Positions 9,761-18,210 of a DNA stretch of 64,000 nucleotides are shown here, piece by piece (the stretch's first letter is position 1; every line of letters begins with the position of its first letter). A program made the translations under genes and the position numbers. Source of the stretch: Halopelagius longus (lineage in GTDB: Archaea; Halobacteriota; Halobacteria; Halobacteriales; Haloferacaceae); the NCBI RefSeq assembly GCF_900100875.1, contig NZ_FNKQ01000002.1:620001-684000 (forward strand), given 5' to 3'. The notes beneath the pieces were generated by a model. That model saw only the letters and a list, made by a program, of their open reading frames with translations, was not told the DNA's origin and searched no databases.

Positions 9761-10909
9761 TCAACTCGTGTCCTGTTCGGAGAACGTGAACCGCCAGTTC
9801 TCCTCGTCCGCGATGTCCACGCCGTTCTGCACCCACTCGCCGTCGAACGGCCGGACGACGTGCGTCGTCCGACTCGACACGTAGGAGATGGGCGGCCGGT
9901 CGTCGGCGCGGAAGCCCGCCCTCCGGGCCGACGACGCCGGCAGTGCGGCCGGGGCGGCCAACAGGTCGGAGTCGGCGTGGTCGCCCACCGCCCGGTGGAG
10001 CAACGCCTCCAGTCCGTCGCTCGCGGACTCTCGGGGCACCGGCACCACGTCCGTCACCTTCGTCGTCGTCGGCCCGGAACCGACCGAGGTGCCGACGACT
10101 ATCCCGGCGACCGGTTCGCCCGCCTCCCGTGCGACGTACGCGACGTACTCCCAGTTCGGGTTGCCGAACCGCCAGTCGTAGAACCGTTCGTCCCGGCGGA
10201 CGTGAACTCCGCGCTCCGGTGTTCCGCTCGCTATCGCCGCCATCGTCGCCGCCGGGACGGACTCGTGTCGCGTGACGGTCACGCCACCTTCGGACGGCGC
10301 GTGAGCGTTCGACAGTCGATTGTATCCGCTGACCAACGGGTCCAAGACGGCGCCGCCGACTGACGCCAACGCGTCCGAATCGCGGTGTCGCGCCAGTTCG
10401 CTCGGGTTCTGAATCCGGTAGTACGTCGGCTGCTCCGTCACTTTCCGCCACCCGAGGTTCAGGTAGCCGGAACTGGAGTTCTCGTTGGGGAAGTTGAAGA
10501 AGAAGCTCGGTTCGGCGTCGCCGTACTCGTCGATAGCCGTCTCCGTCATCCGGGTGAACAGGCCCCGCCGCCGGTGGTCCGGGTGGACCATCGTGTCCGC
10601 GGGTTGCAGCGCCAGTCGTCGCTCGCCGCCGACGGACATATCGAGCGCGAAGAACGGTCGCGCGCCGACGAGCGTCCCGTCCGCCTCCGCGACGAATATC
10701 GGGACGTGGTCCACGTACGGGTTGTCCTCGTACTTCCACGCGAACCACCGCCGACTGCGCTCGGAGCCGAAGGTTTCCGAGAAGAGACCGAGAAAGTCGT
10801 CTACGTCCGCCGCCCGAAATGCCCGGATGGTGTACTCGGTTTCGTTTTCGTGTGCCTCTGACTGACTCACGGACGGTCCTACGGGAGGGTACCGCATAGT
10901 TATCGTCAC
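9761..10909 (-). CDS. GNAT-family N-acetyltransferase
   Basis: This is a 382-residue protein. The N-terminal half is a GNAT fold: YTIRAFRAADVDDFLGLF, then the acetyl-CoA-binding region ADTMVHPDHRRRGLFTRM (about residues 105-122, matching the family's Q/R-x-x-G-x-G/A-type loop). The C-terminal half (about 200-382) looks like a second, degenerate GNAT-like domain (EPVAGIVVGTSVG), as in the longer Eis-like or FemAB-like haloarchaeal acetyltransferases. The acceptor substrate is unknown. The gene sits between the giant Bat regulator and a histidine kinase, all on the minus strand but separated by 119 and 240 bp. An in-frame ATG at 10897 is an alternative start. Confidence 0.8.
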   Translation of the reverse strand: MTITMRYPPVGPSVSQSEAHENETEYTIRAFRAADVDDFLGLFSETFGSERSRRWFAWKYEDNPYVDHVPIFVAEADGTLVGARPFFALDMSVGGERRLALQPADTMVHPDHRRRGLFTRMTETAIDEYGDAEPSFFFNFPNENSSSGYLNLGWRKVTEQPTYYRIQNPSELARHRDSDALASVGGAVLDPLVSGYNRLSNAHAPSEGGVTVTRHESVPAATMAAIASGTPERGVHVRRDERFYDWRFGNPNWEYVAYVAREAGEPVAGIVVGTSVGSGPTTTKVTDVVPVPRESASDGLEALLHRAVGDHADSDLLAAPAALPASSARRAGFRADDRPPISYVSSRTTHVVRPFDGEWVQNGVDIADEENWRFTFSEQDTS

Positions 10910-11149
10910 CGTAGCGCCGAACGCGTCGGACGGCGCGAACGTCCGTCGGACCGACGCGGCGAATCCCCCGACCGTTTCACGTTTCCACCGAGTTTCAGAC
11001 GCCTCGGTAGGGCGCGTCTCGACGTACCTCCCAGATTAATCAACAGTCAACGGTGACGGTAGCGCAGGCGCGGAGTTTCCCCGCGGCGACGCGCCGGGCG
11101 TCTCTCGGACTCGCCGGACTCCCGCGGCCGTCCGAAACTCGAACACGGG

Positions 11150-13447
11150 TCAGTCGCTCCGTTCGTCGGGGGAGTCCACCGCGGGGAGGGTAAAGGAGAA
11201 CGTCGCCCCCTCGCCGGGTTCCGACTCGACCCATATCCGTCCGCCGTGACGCTCGACGATTCGCTGACAGAGCGCCAGCCCGATTCCGGTGCCGGGGTGT
11301 TCCTCGTGGCTGTGGAGCCGTTGGAACACCTCGAAGACGCGGTCCTGGCTGTCGGGGTCGATACCGATACCGTCGTCGTGGACAGAGACGAGGTGCTCTC
11401 GGCCGTCCCGTTCCGATTCGACGCGGATTCGCGGCGGTCCGTCCCCCGAGTACTCGATGGCGTTGCTCAGGAGGTTCTGGAACAACTGCCTGAGTTGGCT
11501 GGCGTCGCCCTCGACGACGGGGAGCGGTTCCGTCGTTATCTCGGCGTCGGTCTCCTCTATCTGCATCTGCAGGTTTTCGAACGTGTCCCCGAGAACCTCG
11601 TTCAGGTCGGTCGGTTCCAGCGGGTCGCCCTGCGTATCGACGCGGGAGTACTCCAACAGCCCGTCTATCATCTCGCGCATGCGGTCCGCGCCGTCGACGG
11701 CGAACTCGAGAAACTCCTCGCCGTCCTCGTCCAACTGGTCGCCGTACCGCCGTTCGATGAGCGAGAGGTAGCTCGACACCATCCGGAGCGGTTCTTGGAG
11801 GTCGTGAGAGGCGGCGTAGGCGAACTGCTCTAAGCGCTCGTTGGACTCTTCCAGTCTCCGCTGGTACTCCTTGCGCTCGGTGATGTCGTGACCGATGGTC
11901 ATTCCGCCGAACACCTCGCCGTCGACGTCCGTAATCGGAACCACGTACACTATCCACTCTCGGCCGGCGTACTCGAACTCGATCTCCTGCGCCTCGCCGT
12001 CGAGCGCGGCCTGATACGCGGACTCGAGCGCGTCGGAGACGTTATCCGGCCACACGTCCCCGACCAACCGACCCTCCACGTCGGTCGGCGCGATGGGGAG
12101 TTCGTCGAACGCCCGCCCCGCGGCGAGCGAGTACCGGAGGTCGTCGTCGAACAGCGTGATGATGCCGTTCGGGATGTTCTCGGCGAGCGTTCGGTACTGC
12201 TGTTCGGACTCCCTGAGCCTGCGTTCACGCTTCCGACGCTCCGTCATGTCGCGGGCGACGGCGACCATGTACTCTCGGTCCAGTTCGACCCACGTCACGT
12301 TGACCTCCGCGGGGTACGTGGTCCCGTCCTTCCGGACGTGCACTCCCTCGGCGGTCACCGCACCCTCCTCTCTCACCTGTTCGACGTGAGCGTTCCAGTC
12401 TTCGATGTCGGCGAAGCGCCGTTCCATCTCCGGGACCGACAGGTCGAGCAGTTCGTCCCGGTCGTACCCGAGCTGGCGGCAGGCGGTTTCGTTGACGTCG
12501 ACGAAGTCGGCCGTCTCCGGGTCGATGACGAGGACGCTGTCGGTGGTGTTGTCGAGGAGCGTCCGGAACAGTTCCAGTTCTTGTTCGCGCTCCTTTCGGT
12601 CGCTCACGTCGCGGAAGTAGACGGAGAGTCCAGTCTCGGAGGGGTACGCGCGCACCTCGAACCACGTATCGAGCGGTTCGGGGTAGTACTCCTCGAAGGA
12701 GACCGTCTCCTGTTCGTACATCGCTCGCTTGTACTCCTGTTCGAACGCCCGACTGAGCGCGGCCGAGAACACCTCCCAGATGTTCTCCCCGACCAACTCC
12801 CGGTTCTCCGGGTTGATGAGTTCGTGCGCGCGTTCGTTGAGGTAGGTGAAGTTCCACTCTTCGTCTAACGCGAAGAACGCGTCCGAGATGCGACCGTAAA
12901 TCTCCTCCAGTTCCCGTCGGGTCTCTCGGTTCTCTATCGCCGTCGCGAGGACGTTCGCGACGCTCTGGACGAAGTTAGCGTCGTACTGCGTGAACTCCCG
13001 CTTCTCCGTCGTGTGCGTTCCCAGCACTCCCCACGGCTCCGCGACGGACCCGATGACGACGCTGATACCGCTGACGACGTCGTGGCTGGTGAGCAGTTCG
13101 GGTCCGGAGAACCGTTCCTCGGTGCGGAGGTCGTCGACGATAACCGGCCGTTCGGTGTCGAGTGTGTAGCCCGCCTGCGAGTCCGCGTCGGTCGGAACCG
13201 TCGCCGACCCGACGAGTCCCTCGCGCCACCCGACGCCCTGCCGGAGGAACACCTCGTCGCCGTCGGGGAGCAACTCGAGTACCTTCGCGTACTCGACGTC
13301 CAACGTCTCGGCGACGGCGACGACGGCGTCGCGCATCAGTTGGTCGAGGTCGTCCGTTTCGAGCGCTCGCTGGCCGAGTTCCGCAACGACCTCCTGCTGG
13401 CGGATGCGTGTCGCCGAATCGGCATCCGCGTCAGGAGACGAAGTCAT
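11150..13447 (-). CDS. GAF/PAS sensor histidine kinase
   Basis: This is a 765-residue soluble kinase. Domain order is GAF (about residues 15-180), three PAS domains (about 185-300, 305-420 and 425-535), HisKA with phospho-acceptor His in YAASHDLQEPLRM (about residue 550), and HATPase_c. The HATPase motifs are NLLSNAIEY (N box), DDGIGID (G1) and GTGIGLAL (G2). There are no transmembrane helices, so it should sense a cytoplasmic signal such as redox, light or a small ligand. No response regulator lies next to it, as is common for haloarchaeal kinases. Its GAF and first PAS are strikingly like one GAF and the fifth PAS of the giant regulator at 4224-9641. Confidence 0.92.
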   Translation of the reverse strand: MTSSPDADADSATRIRQQEVVAELGQRALETDDLDQLMRDAVVAVAETLDVEYAKVLELLPDGDEVFLRQGVGWREGLVGSATVPTDADSQAGYTLDTERPVIVDDLRTEERFSGPELLTSHDVVSGISVVIGSVAEPWGVLGTHTTEKREFTQYDANFVQSVANVLATAIENRETRRELEEIYGRISDAFFALDEEWNFTYLNERAHELINPENRELVGENIWEVFSAALSRAFEQEYKRAMYEQETVSFEEYYPEPLDTWFEVRAYPSETGLSVYFRDVSDRKEREQELELFRTLLDNTTDSVLVIDPETADFVDVNETACRQLGYDRDELLDLSVPEMERRFADIEDWNAHVEQVREEGAVTAEGVHVRKDGTTYPAEVNVTWVELDREYMVAVARDMTERRKRERRLRESEQQYRTLAENIPNGIITLFDDDLRYSLAAGRAFDELPIAPTDVEGRLVGDVWPDNVSDALESAYQAALDGEAQEIEFEYAGREWIVYVVPITDVDGEVFGGMTIGHDITERKEYQRRLEESNERLEQFAYAASHDLQEPLRMVSSYLSLIERRYGDQLDEDGEEFLEFAVDGADRMREMIDGLLEYSRVDTQGDPLEPTDLNEVLGDTFENLQMQIEETDAEITTEPLPVVEGDASQLRQLFQNLLSNAIEYSGDGPPRIRVESERDGREHLVSVHDDGIGIDPDSQDRVFEVFQRLHSHEEHPGTGIGLALCQRIVERHGGRIWVESEPGEGATFSFTLPAVDSPDERSD

Positions 13448-13589
13448 TCATTCCATCTATCAGGGGACAGTGTATAAGGGCTTCTGCACGCGCGCCGCGC
13501 GGATTCGACGGCGCACCGCAGGATGCCGCGCTCGGGGCGCTCGTTCGGCCGAATCCGCCGGGACCGGACGGGACGGGAACTTCGCGAAT

Positions 13590-13597
13590 TCTATATC
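13590..13597 (+). promoter_or_regulatory. TATA box for the methyltransferase gene
   Basis: The sequence tctatatc is centred about 27 bases before the GTG at 13620. That is the spacing expected for a leaderless haloarchaeal transcript, and it decided the start codon for the downstream gene. Confidence 0.6.
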
Positions 13598-13619
13598 CCT
13601 CGAACTCGTCGCACCGCCC

Positions 13620-14237
13620 GTGGAACCGGACGACAACCGTCGCGGGTGGGCCGAACGCTCCGGAGACTTCTCTCCGGAGTACTACGCGCAGATCGGACCG
13701 AACGAAGTCAGCGAGACGCTCCTCGCAGTATTCGAACACTACGTGGACGACGACGCCGACGTCCTCGAAGTCGGCTGCAGTTCCGGTCGCCACCTCGCGC
13801 ACCTCCGAGAGAACGGGTACGAGAACCTGACCGGCATCGACATCAACGACGAATCGTTCGACGTGATGGCGGAGTACTTCCCGAAACTCGCCGAGACGGG
13901 GACGTTCTACACGGGCGCACTCGAGGACGTCCTCCCCGAGTTCGACGACGACGAGTTCGACGTCGTCTACTCGGTGGAGACGCTCCAACACGTCCACCCC
14001 GACGAGGAGTGGGTGTTCGAGGAACTCATCCGCGTCACCTCGGACCTGCTGATCACCGCCGAGAACGAGGGCAACAGCCCCCACCGCGGACGCGAGGGCG
14101 CGGAAGTGAGTTACGTCAACGACGAGTTTCCGCTGTTCCATCGAAACTGGAAACGCGTCTTCTCGGAGTTGGGACTGGCGCAGTTGCTGTCCGAACCGGG
14201 CAAGCGGGATACGGTTCGGGTGTTTCGGGTTCTGTGA
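13620..14237 (+). CDS. Class I SAM-dependent methyltransferase
   Basis: This is a 205-residue methyltransferase. Motif I is VLEVGCSSGRHLAHL (about residues 43-57), motif II ends in the acidic loop GIDIND (about 66-71), and the post-motif region FDVVYSVETLQHVHPDEEW (about 109-127) is typical of the Methyltransf_11/25 group. The GTG at 13620 was chosen because it follows a TATA box by about 27 bases; the frame is open further upstream but reads as Arg/Ala-rich non-coding sequence. Substrate is unknown. It is divergent from the histidine kinase, with a 172-bp shared region. Confidence 0.85.
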   Translation: MEPDDNRRGWAERSGDFSPEYYAQIGPNEVSETLLAVFEHYVDDDADVLEVGCSSGRHLAHLRENGYENLTGIDINDESFDVMAEYFPKLAETGTFYTGALEDVLPEFDDDEFDVVYSVETLQHVHPDEEWVFEELIRVTSDLLITAENEGNSPHRGREGAEVSYVNDEFPLFHRNWKRVFSELGLAQLLSEPGKRDTVRVFRVL

Positions 14238-14427
14238 GGGTCCGTTCGAGGCGGAGTGGATTTTAGTCGCCAGTCGTGTCGAAGCGGGGGTGTGTGATTG
14301 CGCAAATACGGTAATTGCCCCTCCAAAACACATAATGCCGCAGGCGGCGAAATAGTAAGTAGAATTTAAATTTCACATAGTGGATAGAACTATCTGCGAG
14401 TAGCGGTAACAAGGATAAGGACTCGCG

Positions 14428-14955
14428 ATGGATTTGAAAGACCGCAACGTCACGTTCGAATCCGACCCGTATTGGCCAGAGAGATACGAAGACGAGCGCG
14501 AACGGCTGCTGGAAGTTGCGGGCGACCGACTTCTCGGTGTTTTCCACGTCGGAAGTACCGCAATCCGCGATCTGCCGGGGAAGCCAGCACTGGACATCGT
14601 CGCGGTGTACACCGACGAAGAATCCGTGCAGACGGCCGCAGAGAAACTCGACGAAAGGGAGGGGTACGAGCGGGAATCTGACTCCACAGTCGTCCGATGG
14701 GAGGACGAGTACGCAGTCTTCGTGAAACTGCACGCGCAAGACGACCAGCGGGTGCGTAACCAACTCGTGTTTCGGGAGTATCTCCGCGAGAACCCCGATG
14801 CGCGGAACGAATACGAGCGTATCAAACGGACGGCTCTGGAGGAACATCCGGAGGACTTAGAGACGTACACGAAAGCCAAATCGGAGGTGGTCGCTTCGAT
14901 ACTGGAACGAGCGCGTAAAGAGGGGTACGAGGAGCGCCTCCCAGGGTTCGTATGA
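14428..14955 (+). CDS. GrpB/UPF0157-family nucleotidyltransferase-like protein (copy 1)
   Basis: This 175-residue protein carries the GrpB-family core (COG2320). The motif FHVGSTAIRDLPGKPALDIV (about residues 39-58) resembles the G-S-x-x-D/E loop of the nucleotidyltransferase superfamily. The C-terminal pattern RNQLVFREYLRENPDARNEY (about 108-127) is shared with the second copy at 38100-38618. Biochemical function is not established. It sits alone in AT-rich surroundings (14270-14420) and uses more A/T-ending codons than its neighbours, which suggests a recent single-gene acquisition. An aagga stretch about 11 bases before the ATG could be a Shine-Dalgarno site, and atttaaat at about 14368 could be its TATA box. 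Confidence 0.85.
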   Translation: MDLKDRNVTFESDPYWPERYEDERERLLEVAGDRLLGVFHVGSTAIRDLPGKPALDIVAVYTDEESVQTAAEKLDEREGYERESDSTVVRWEDEYAVFVKLHAQDDQRVRNQLVFREYLRENPDARNEYERIKRTALEEHPEDLETYTKAKSEVVASILERARKEGYEERLPGFV

Positions 14956-15049
14956 ACACTGCGAACGGGGAGGTAACTCGGGCAGAACACGAATACGCTC
15001 GACAGACGCGGCTCGTTTCGCTCGCCGGTAGTGTCGAGAGAGGTTGGTA

Positions 15050-15105
15050 GACTCGCCGGGAGTCCCGCGAGCGAGTGAAACGAGCGAGCGGGACGTCGGC
15101 GAGTC
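15050..15105. repeat. Nested inverted repeat next to tRNA-Ala
   Basis: The outer arms are GACTCGCCG (15050-15058) and CGGCGAGTC (15097-15105). The inner arms are GTCCCGC (15062-15068) and GCGGGAC (15088-15094). The outer left arm continues as GACTCGCCGGGA, identical to the first 12 bases of the plus-strand image of the tRNA 3' half that begins at 15148. It could be a terminator hairpin for the GrpB gene or a relic of an attachment site. Confidence 0.6.
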
Positions 15106-15145
15106 CACGAACGACTGACGGAGCGTAGCGACGGAAGGAAGTGAG

Positions 15146-15217
15146 TGGACTCGCCGGGATTTGAACCCGGGGCCTCTCCCATGCCAAGGGAGTGATCTAC
15201 CACTGATCTACGAGCCC
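15146..15217 (-). tRNA. tRNA-Ala (anticodon GGC)
   Basis: Read on the minus strand, the 72-base gene starts GGGCTCGTAGATCAGTGG and ends CGAGTCCA. The acceptor stem pairs GGGCTCG with CGAGTCC, including a G3-U70 wobble, the classic alanine identity element. The anticodon arm is CTCCC-TTGGCAT-GGGAG, giving anticodon GGC. The T arm is CCGGGTTCAAATCCCGG. The 3' CCA is not encoded. No intron is present. Confidence 0.95.
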
Positions 15218-15455
15218 TCGAACGCACTCTCTGCTTTTCCGGTGTCGGTATTAAGGGCTTCGACTTTCGGAGCCGGCGGCGCGGGTCGCAACCCTTTTCC
15301 GCGGAGCGCGGGTGGACTCACACGGGAACAGCACGGCCGCAAATCTGACTCGCCGCGTTTCGCGGCTTGGGATTGCGGAAGTGTGGCGCTCGACCGGTCG
15401 CGGTCAGCTGCCAGTCGCGTATTTCTGCGGTCTGTGCCGTTCCAACCGAACAACA

Positions 15456-15923
15456 ATGGCACGAATGCACACCCGCCGCCGTGGCTCGTCCAGCTCGGAC
15501 AAGCCGGTGGCAGACGAACCCCCGGAGTGGAGCGACGTCGATGCGGACGACGTCGAAGCGCGCATCGTCGAACTCGCGGAACAGGGCTACGACCCCAGTC
15601 AGATCGGTCTGAAGCTCCGCGACGAAGGCGTCAAAGGCACTCCCGTCCCCAGCGTCAAGCTGGCGACCGGAAAGAAGGTCACCGAGATTCTCGAGGAGAA
15701 CGACGCCGCGCCCGAGCTTCCGGAAGACCTCCGGAACCTGATGGAGCGCGCAATCGGTCTCCGACGACACATGGAGGAGAACCCCCAGGACATGCAGAAC
15801 AAGCGGGCCCTCCAGAACACCGAGTCGAAGATTCGCCGCCTCGTCAACTACTACCGAGGCGACGAGCTCGACGAGGACTTCACCTACAGCTACGACGTCG
15901 CCGTCCGCCTCCTCGAAGACTAA
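15456..15923 (+). CDS. rpsO: Small ribosomal subunit protein uS15
   Basis: This is a 155-residue archaeal-type S15 of the 30S subunit, longer than bacterial S15 (about 89 residues) because of the archaeal/eukaryotic N-terminal extension (MARMHTRRRGSSSSDKP). The core contains GYDPSQIGLKLRDEGVKGTP and the 16S rRNA-binding helices ending RIRRLVNYYR-like (KIRRLVNYYRGDEL). The ATG at 15456 starts the canonical MARMH sequence. It is the first gene of the block rpsO-recJ-pcc1-rps3ae, with only 24 bp to the next gene, so cotranscription is likely. Confidence 0.97.
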   Translation: MARMHTRRRGSSSSDKPVADEPPEWSDVDADDVEARIVELAEQGYDPSQIGLKLRDEGVKGTPVPSVKLATGKKVTEILEENDAAPELPEDLRNLMERAIGLRRHMEENPQDMQNKRALQNTESKIRRLVNYYRGDELDEDFTYSYDVAVRLLED

Positions 15924-15947
15924 CGACCCACCTCGATACCGACTCCG

Positions 15948-17180
15948 ATGTCCGCACGACCTGACCCGGCCGACGCCCCGGACGCCCCCGTAGAGAGCGT
16001 CGCCGCCGCGCTGAGAGACGCCCCGTTCGTCAGGGTCGTCTGTCGCGCCGACGGCGACGCGCTCGCGGCGGGCGGCCTCGTCGCCCGGACGCTCCGCCGC
16101 GCCGGCGTGCCGTTCCACGTGCGCGCCGTCGCGTTTCCCGAGGACGCGGTCACGTCCTCGGCGGACGACTCCGAGAGCGAACCGGCCGTCGGCGGGAGCG
16201 CCGACGACGCGCTCCTCTCGGTGGGGACGCGCGTCTCCGGTGCGGACGCGACCATCGCGCCCGGCGACGGGACGGCCAGTCTCCGCGCGCACGGCGTCGC
16301 CGAGGCGTTGACGCCCGAGGGGGAGGCGGGGCCGGACCCGCTTCTCGCCCTCGCGGGCGTCGTCGCCGCCGGCGAACACCCCGGCGCGGCGGACGGCGGC
16401 CTCCTCGCCGTCGCCGAACGGACCGGCGCGGTGGAGCGACGGCCCGGCATCGCCGCGCCCGTCGCCGACATCGCGGACGGACTCGCCCACGGCACGCTCG
16501 CGCACGCGAGTTTCTCGGGCGACAGGGAAGCGGCCACCGCGGCGCTCGCGGAACTCGACCTCCCCGCGGAACTCGACGCGGACGCGCACCGGACCGTGGC
16601 GTCCGTCCTCGCACTCGACGTCGCGGGCGACGACGCCGCGACGACGCGCGCGGCGGAGGCAGTCGAACGCGCCGTCCGCCCGTACGCGACGCCGAACGCG
16701 ACGTTCGCGACGCTCGGCGGGTTCGCCGACGTCCTCGACGCGGCGGCCCGGGAACGACCCGGCACCGGCGTCGCACTCGCGTTGGGATACGACGCTCGCG
16801 TGCCGGCGCTCGAGGCGTGGCGCGACCACGCCGTCGCCGTCCACGCGGACGTCCGAGAGGCCCACACCGGACGCTACGAGGGCGTCTTCGTCGTCCGTGC
16901 GACCGACCGGACGGCCGACAGCGTCGGTCGCCTCGCGACCGTCGCGCGACTCGTCCGCGACTTCCGGTCGCCGGAACCGTTCGTCCTCGCCGTCGGCGAC
17001 GGCCTCGCGGCCGCCGCGGCGGTCGAACGCGGGGCGGCCGACGCGATGTCCGCAGTCGCCGAGGAGTTCGGCGACGACACCGGCGCGTGGGACGGCGACG
17101 CGACGCGAGCGGTCGCGAGATTCGACGCGGACTCGGAGGAAGCGGAGGTAATCGCAGCGGTCAGGGAGGCGTCGACGTGA
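15948..17180 (+). CDS. RecJ-like DHH-family exonuclease-related protein
   Basis: This 410-residue protein belongs to the haloarchaeal RecJ-like group encoded between rpsO and pcc1. The N-terminal motif VRVVCRADGDALAAGGLVAR (about residues 27-46) corresponds to the DHH motif-I region (normally HxDxD), here changed to CRADGDA, so the first His ligand is replaced. A GTRVSGADATIAPGD stretch and the GGLLAVAERTG region follow. The altered motif suggests weak or no nuclease activity. A structural role with the DNA polymerase/CMG machinery (GAN-like) is known for other archaeal RecJ proteins but is only inferred here. The stop codon overlaps the GTG of pcc1 by four bases. Confidence 0.75.
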   Translation: MSARPDPADAPDAPVESVAAALRDAPFVRVVCRADGDALAAGGLVARTLRRAGVPFHVRAVAFPEDAVTSSADDSESEPAVGGSADDALLSVGTRVSGADATIAPGDGTASLRAHGVAEALTPEGEAGPDPLLALAGVVAAGEHPGAADGGLLAVAERTGAVERRPGIAAPVADIADGLAHGTLAHASFSGDREAATAALAELDLPAELDADAHRTVASVLALDVAGDDAATTRAAEAVERAVRPYATPNATFATLGGFADVLDAAARERPGTGVALALGYDARVPALEAWRDHAVAVHADVREAHTGRYEGVFVVRATDRTADSVGRLATVARLVRDFRSPEPFVLAVGDGLAAAAAVERGAADAMSAVAEEFGDDTGAWDGDATRAVARFDADSEEAEVIAAVREAST

Positions 17181-17458
17181 CGCGCGAGAATCGAACCGTA
17201 CACGACAGCGAAACGCCCGGGACCGTCGAGTCCCGGACGGCCCGCCTCCGGACGACGCACGAGGCCGCCGACGCGGTGGCCGAATCGCTCCGTCCGGACA
17301 ACACCGACTCCATCCGGATGGTCGTCGAGGGCGAGACCCTCACGACGACCGTCGAACGGGAGACGACGGGCGGGTTGCAGTCCACGGTGGACGACGCCGT
17401 GGTCAACCTGACGGTGGCAGACGCCGTCATCGACACAGCACGCAACTACAAATCATGA
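17177..17458 (+). CDS. pcc1: KEOPS complex subunit Pcc1
   Basis: This 93-residue protein matches Pcc1, the dimerisation subunit of the KEOPS complex, which makes the universal t6A modification of ANN-decoding tRNAs with Kae1 and Bud32. The family pattern is visible in VAESLRPDNTDSIRMVVEGE (about residues 35-54) and in the final helix VVNLTVADAVIDTARNY. The GTG at 17177 overlaps the stop of the upstream gene (GTGA). Its own stop overlaps the ATG of rps3ae (ATGA), so translation of the three genes is probably coupled. Confidence 0.85.
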   Translation: MTRENRTVHDSETPGTVESRTARLRTTHEAADAVAESLRPDNTDSIRMVVEGETLTTTVERETTGGLQSTVDDAVVNLTVADAVIDTARNYKS

Positions 17459-18099
17459 GCGAACGATCAGTCTCGAAGCAGAAGCGCGGGAAGCGATGGT
17501 ACACCCTCATCGCTCCGGAGCAGTTCGACCGGCAGGAAATCGGCTCCACGATGGCCGACGAGCCGGAGAAGGTGTACGGACGCACCGTCGAGGTCACCCT
17601 CGGCGAACTCACCGGAGACCAGGGTGCGAACAACACGAAGCTCACCTTCAAGGTGAACGACGTGTCCAGCGACGCGGCGTACACGGAGTTCGTCCAGCAC
17701 GAACTCACGCGGGACTACCTCCGTAGTCTCGTCCGCCGCGGCGCGTCGAAAGTGTCGGCGAACATCACGATTCTGACGACGGACGACTACCGCGTCCAAG
17801 TCCAGCCCGTGGCGTTCACGACGAAGAAGGCCGACCGCTCCCAAGAGCAGGCCATCCGCCGGGTCATGATCGACCTCGTGGAGGAGTCCGCAGAGGAGCG
17901 TACCTTCGCGGAACTCGTCGACAGCATCGTCGAGGGCCGCCTCTCCTCGGCCATCTACGGCGAGGCCAAGACCATCTACCCGCTCCGCCGGGTCGAGGTC
18001 CAGAAGCTCTCCCTCGAAGCGCGTCCCGAAGAGGTCGCCGCCGAGGAGGAGGCCGCCGTGGACGTCGACGAGGAAGACATCGCCGTCGACGAAGCCTAA
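17455..18099 (+). CDS. rps3ae: Small ribosomal subunit protein eS1 (S3ae)
   Basis: This is a 214-residue archaeal/eukaryotic S3ae (eS1) of the 30S subunit. Recognisable stretches are KQKRGKRWYTLIAPEQFD (about residues 9-26), VKVSANITILTTDDYRVQ-like (KVSANITILTTDDYRVQV) and the family C-terminal IYPLRRVEVQKLSLEA. The tail is acidic (EEEAAVDVDEEDIAVDEA), as is typical for halophiles. It ends the rpsO-recJ-pcc1 block, and its ATG overlaps the stop of pcc1. Confidence 0.97.
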   Translation: MSERSVSKQKRGKRWYTLIAPEQFDRQEIGSTMADEPEKVYGRTVEVTLGELTGDQGANNTKLTFKVNDVSSDAAYTEFVQHELTRDYLRSLVRRGASKVSANITILTTDDYRVQVQPVAFTTKKADRSQEQAIRRVMIDLVEESAEERTFAELVDSIVEGRLSSAIYGEAKTIYPLRRVEVQKLSLEARPEEVAAEEEAAVDVDEEDIAVDEA

Positions 18100-18137
18100 C
18101 TCGGAAGCCTTCGTCGGTCGATTCGACCGACTCGCAC

Positions 18138-18142
18138 TTTTT
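18138..18142 (+). terminator. Oligo-T terminator after rps3ae
   Basis: A TTTTT run lies 39 bases beyond the rps3ae stop, in otherwise GC-rich sequence. Archaeal transcription typically ends at such T tracts without a strong hairpin. Confidence 0.45.
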
Positions 18143-18210
18143 GACGCTCGATCGGAGACGGAGAGCGACGCGTCCGCTCTCGCCGCGACGACCGAAACGG
18201 GACGGCGCGA

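Noticed and set aside
5787-9884. Very long open frame on the plus strand opposite the giant Bat regulator
   Set aside because: It mirrors the PAS/GAF coding frame, is extremely Arg/Val/Leu/Asp-rich without domain motifs, and results from high GC content and codon bias on the opposite strand.
13404-13619. Longer N-terminus for the methyltransferase
   Set aside because: The segment crosses the kinase start region and a TATA box and is Arg-rich. The GTG at 13620 gives a normal methyltransferase start.
15062-15094. Repeated cgagcgag units as a CRISPR-like or phage repeat
   Set aside because: The units are irregular and short, common in GC-rich haloarchaeal intergenic DNA, with no spacers.
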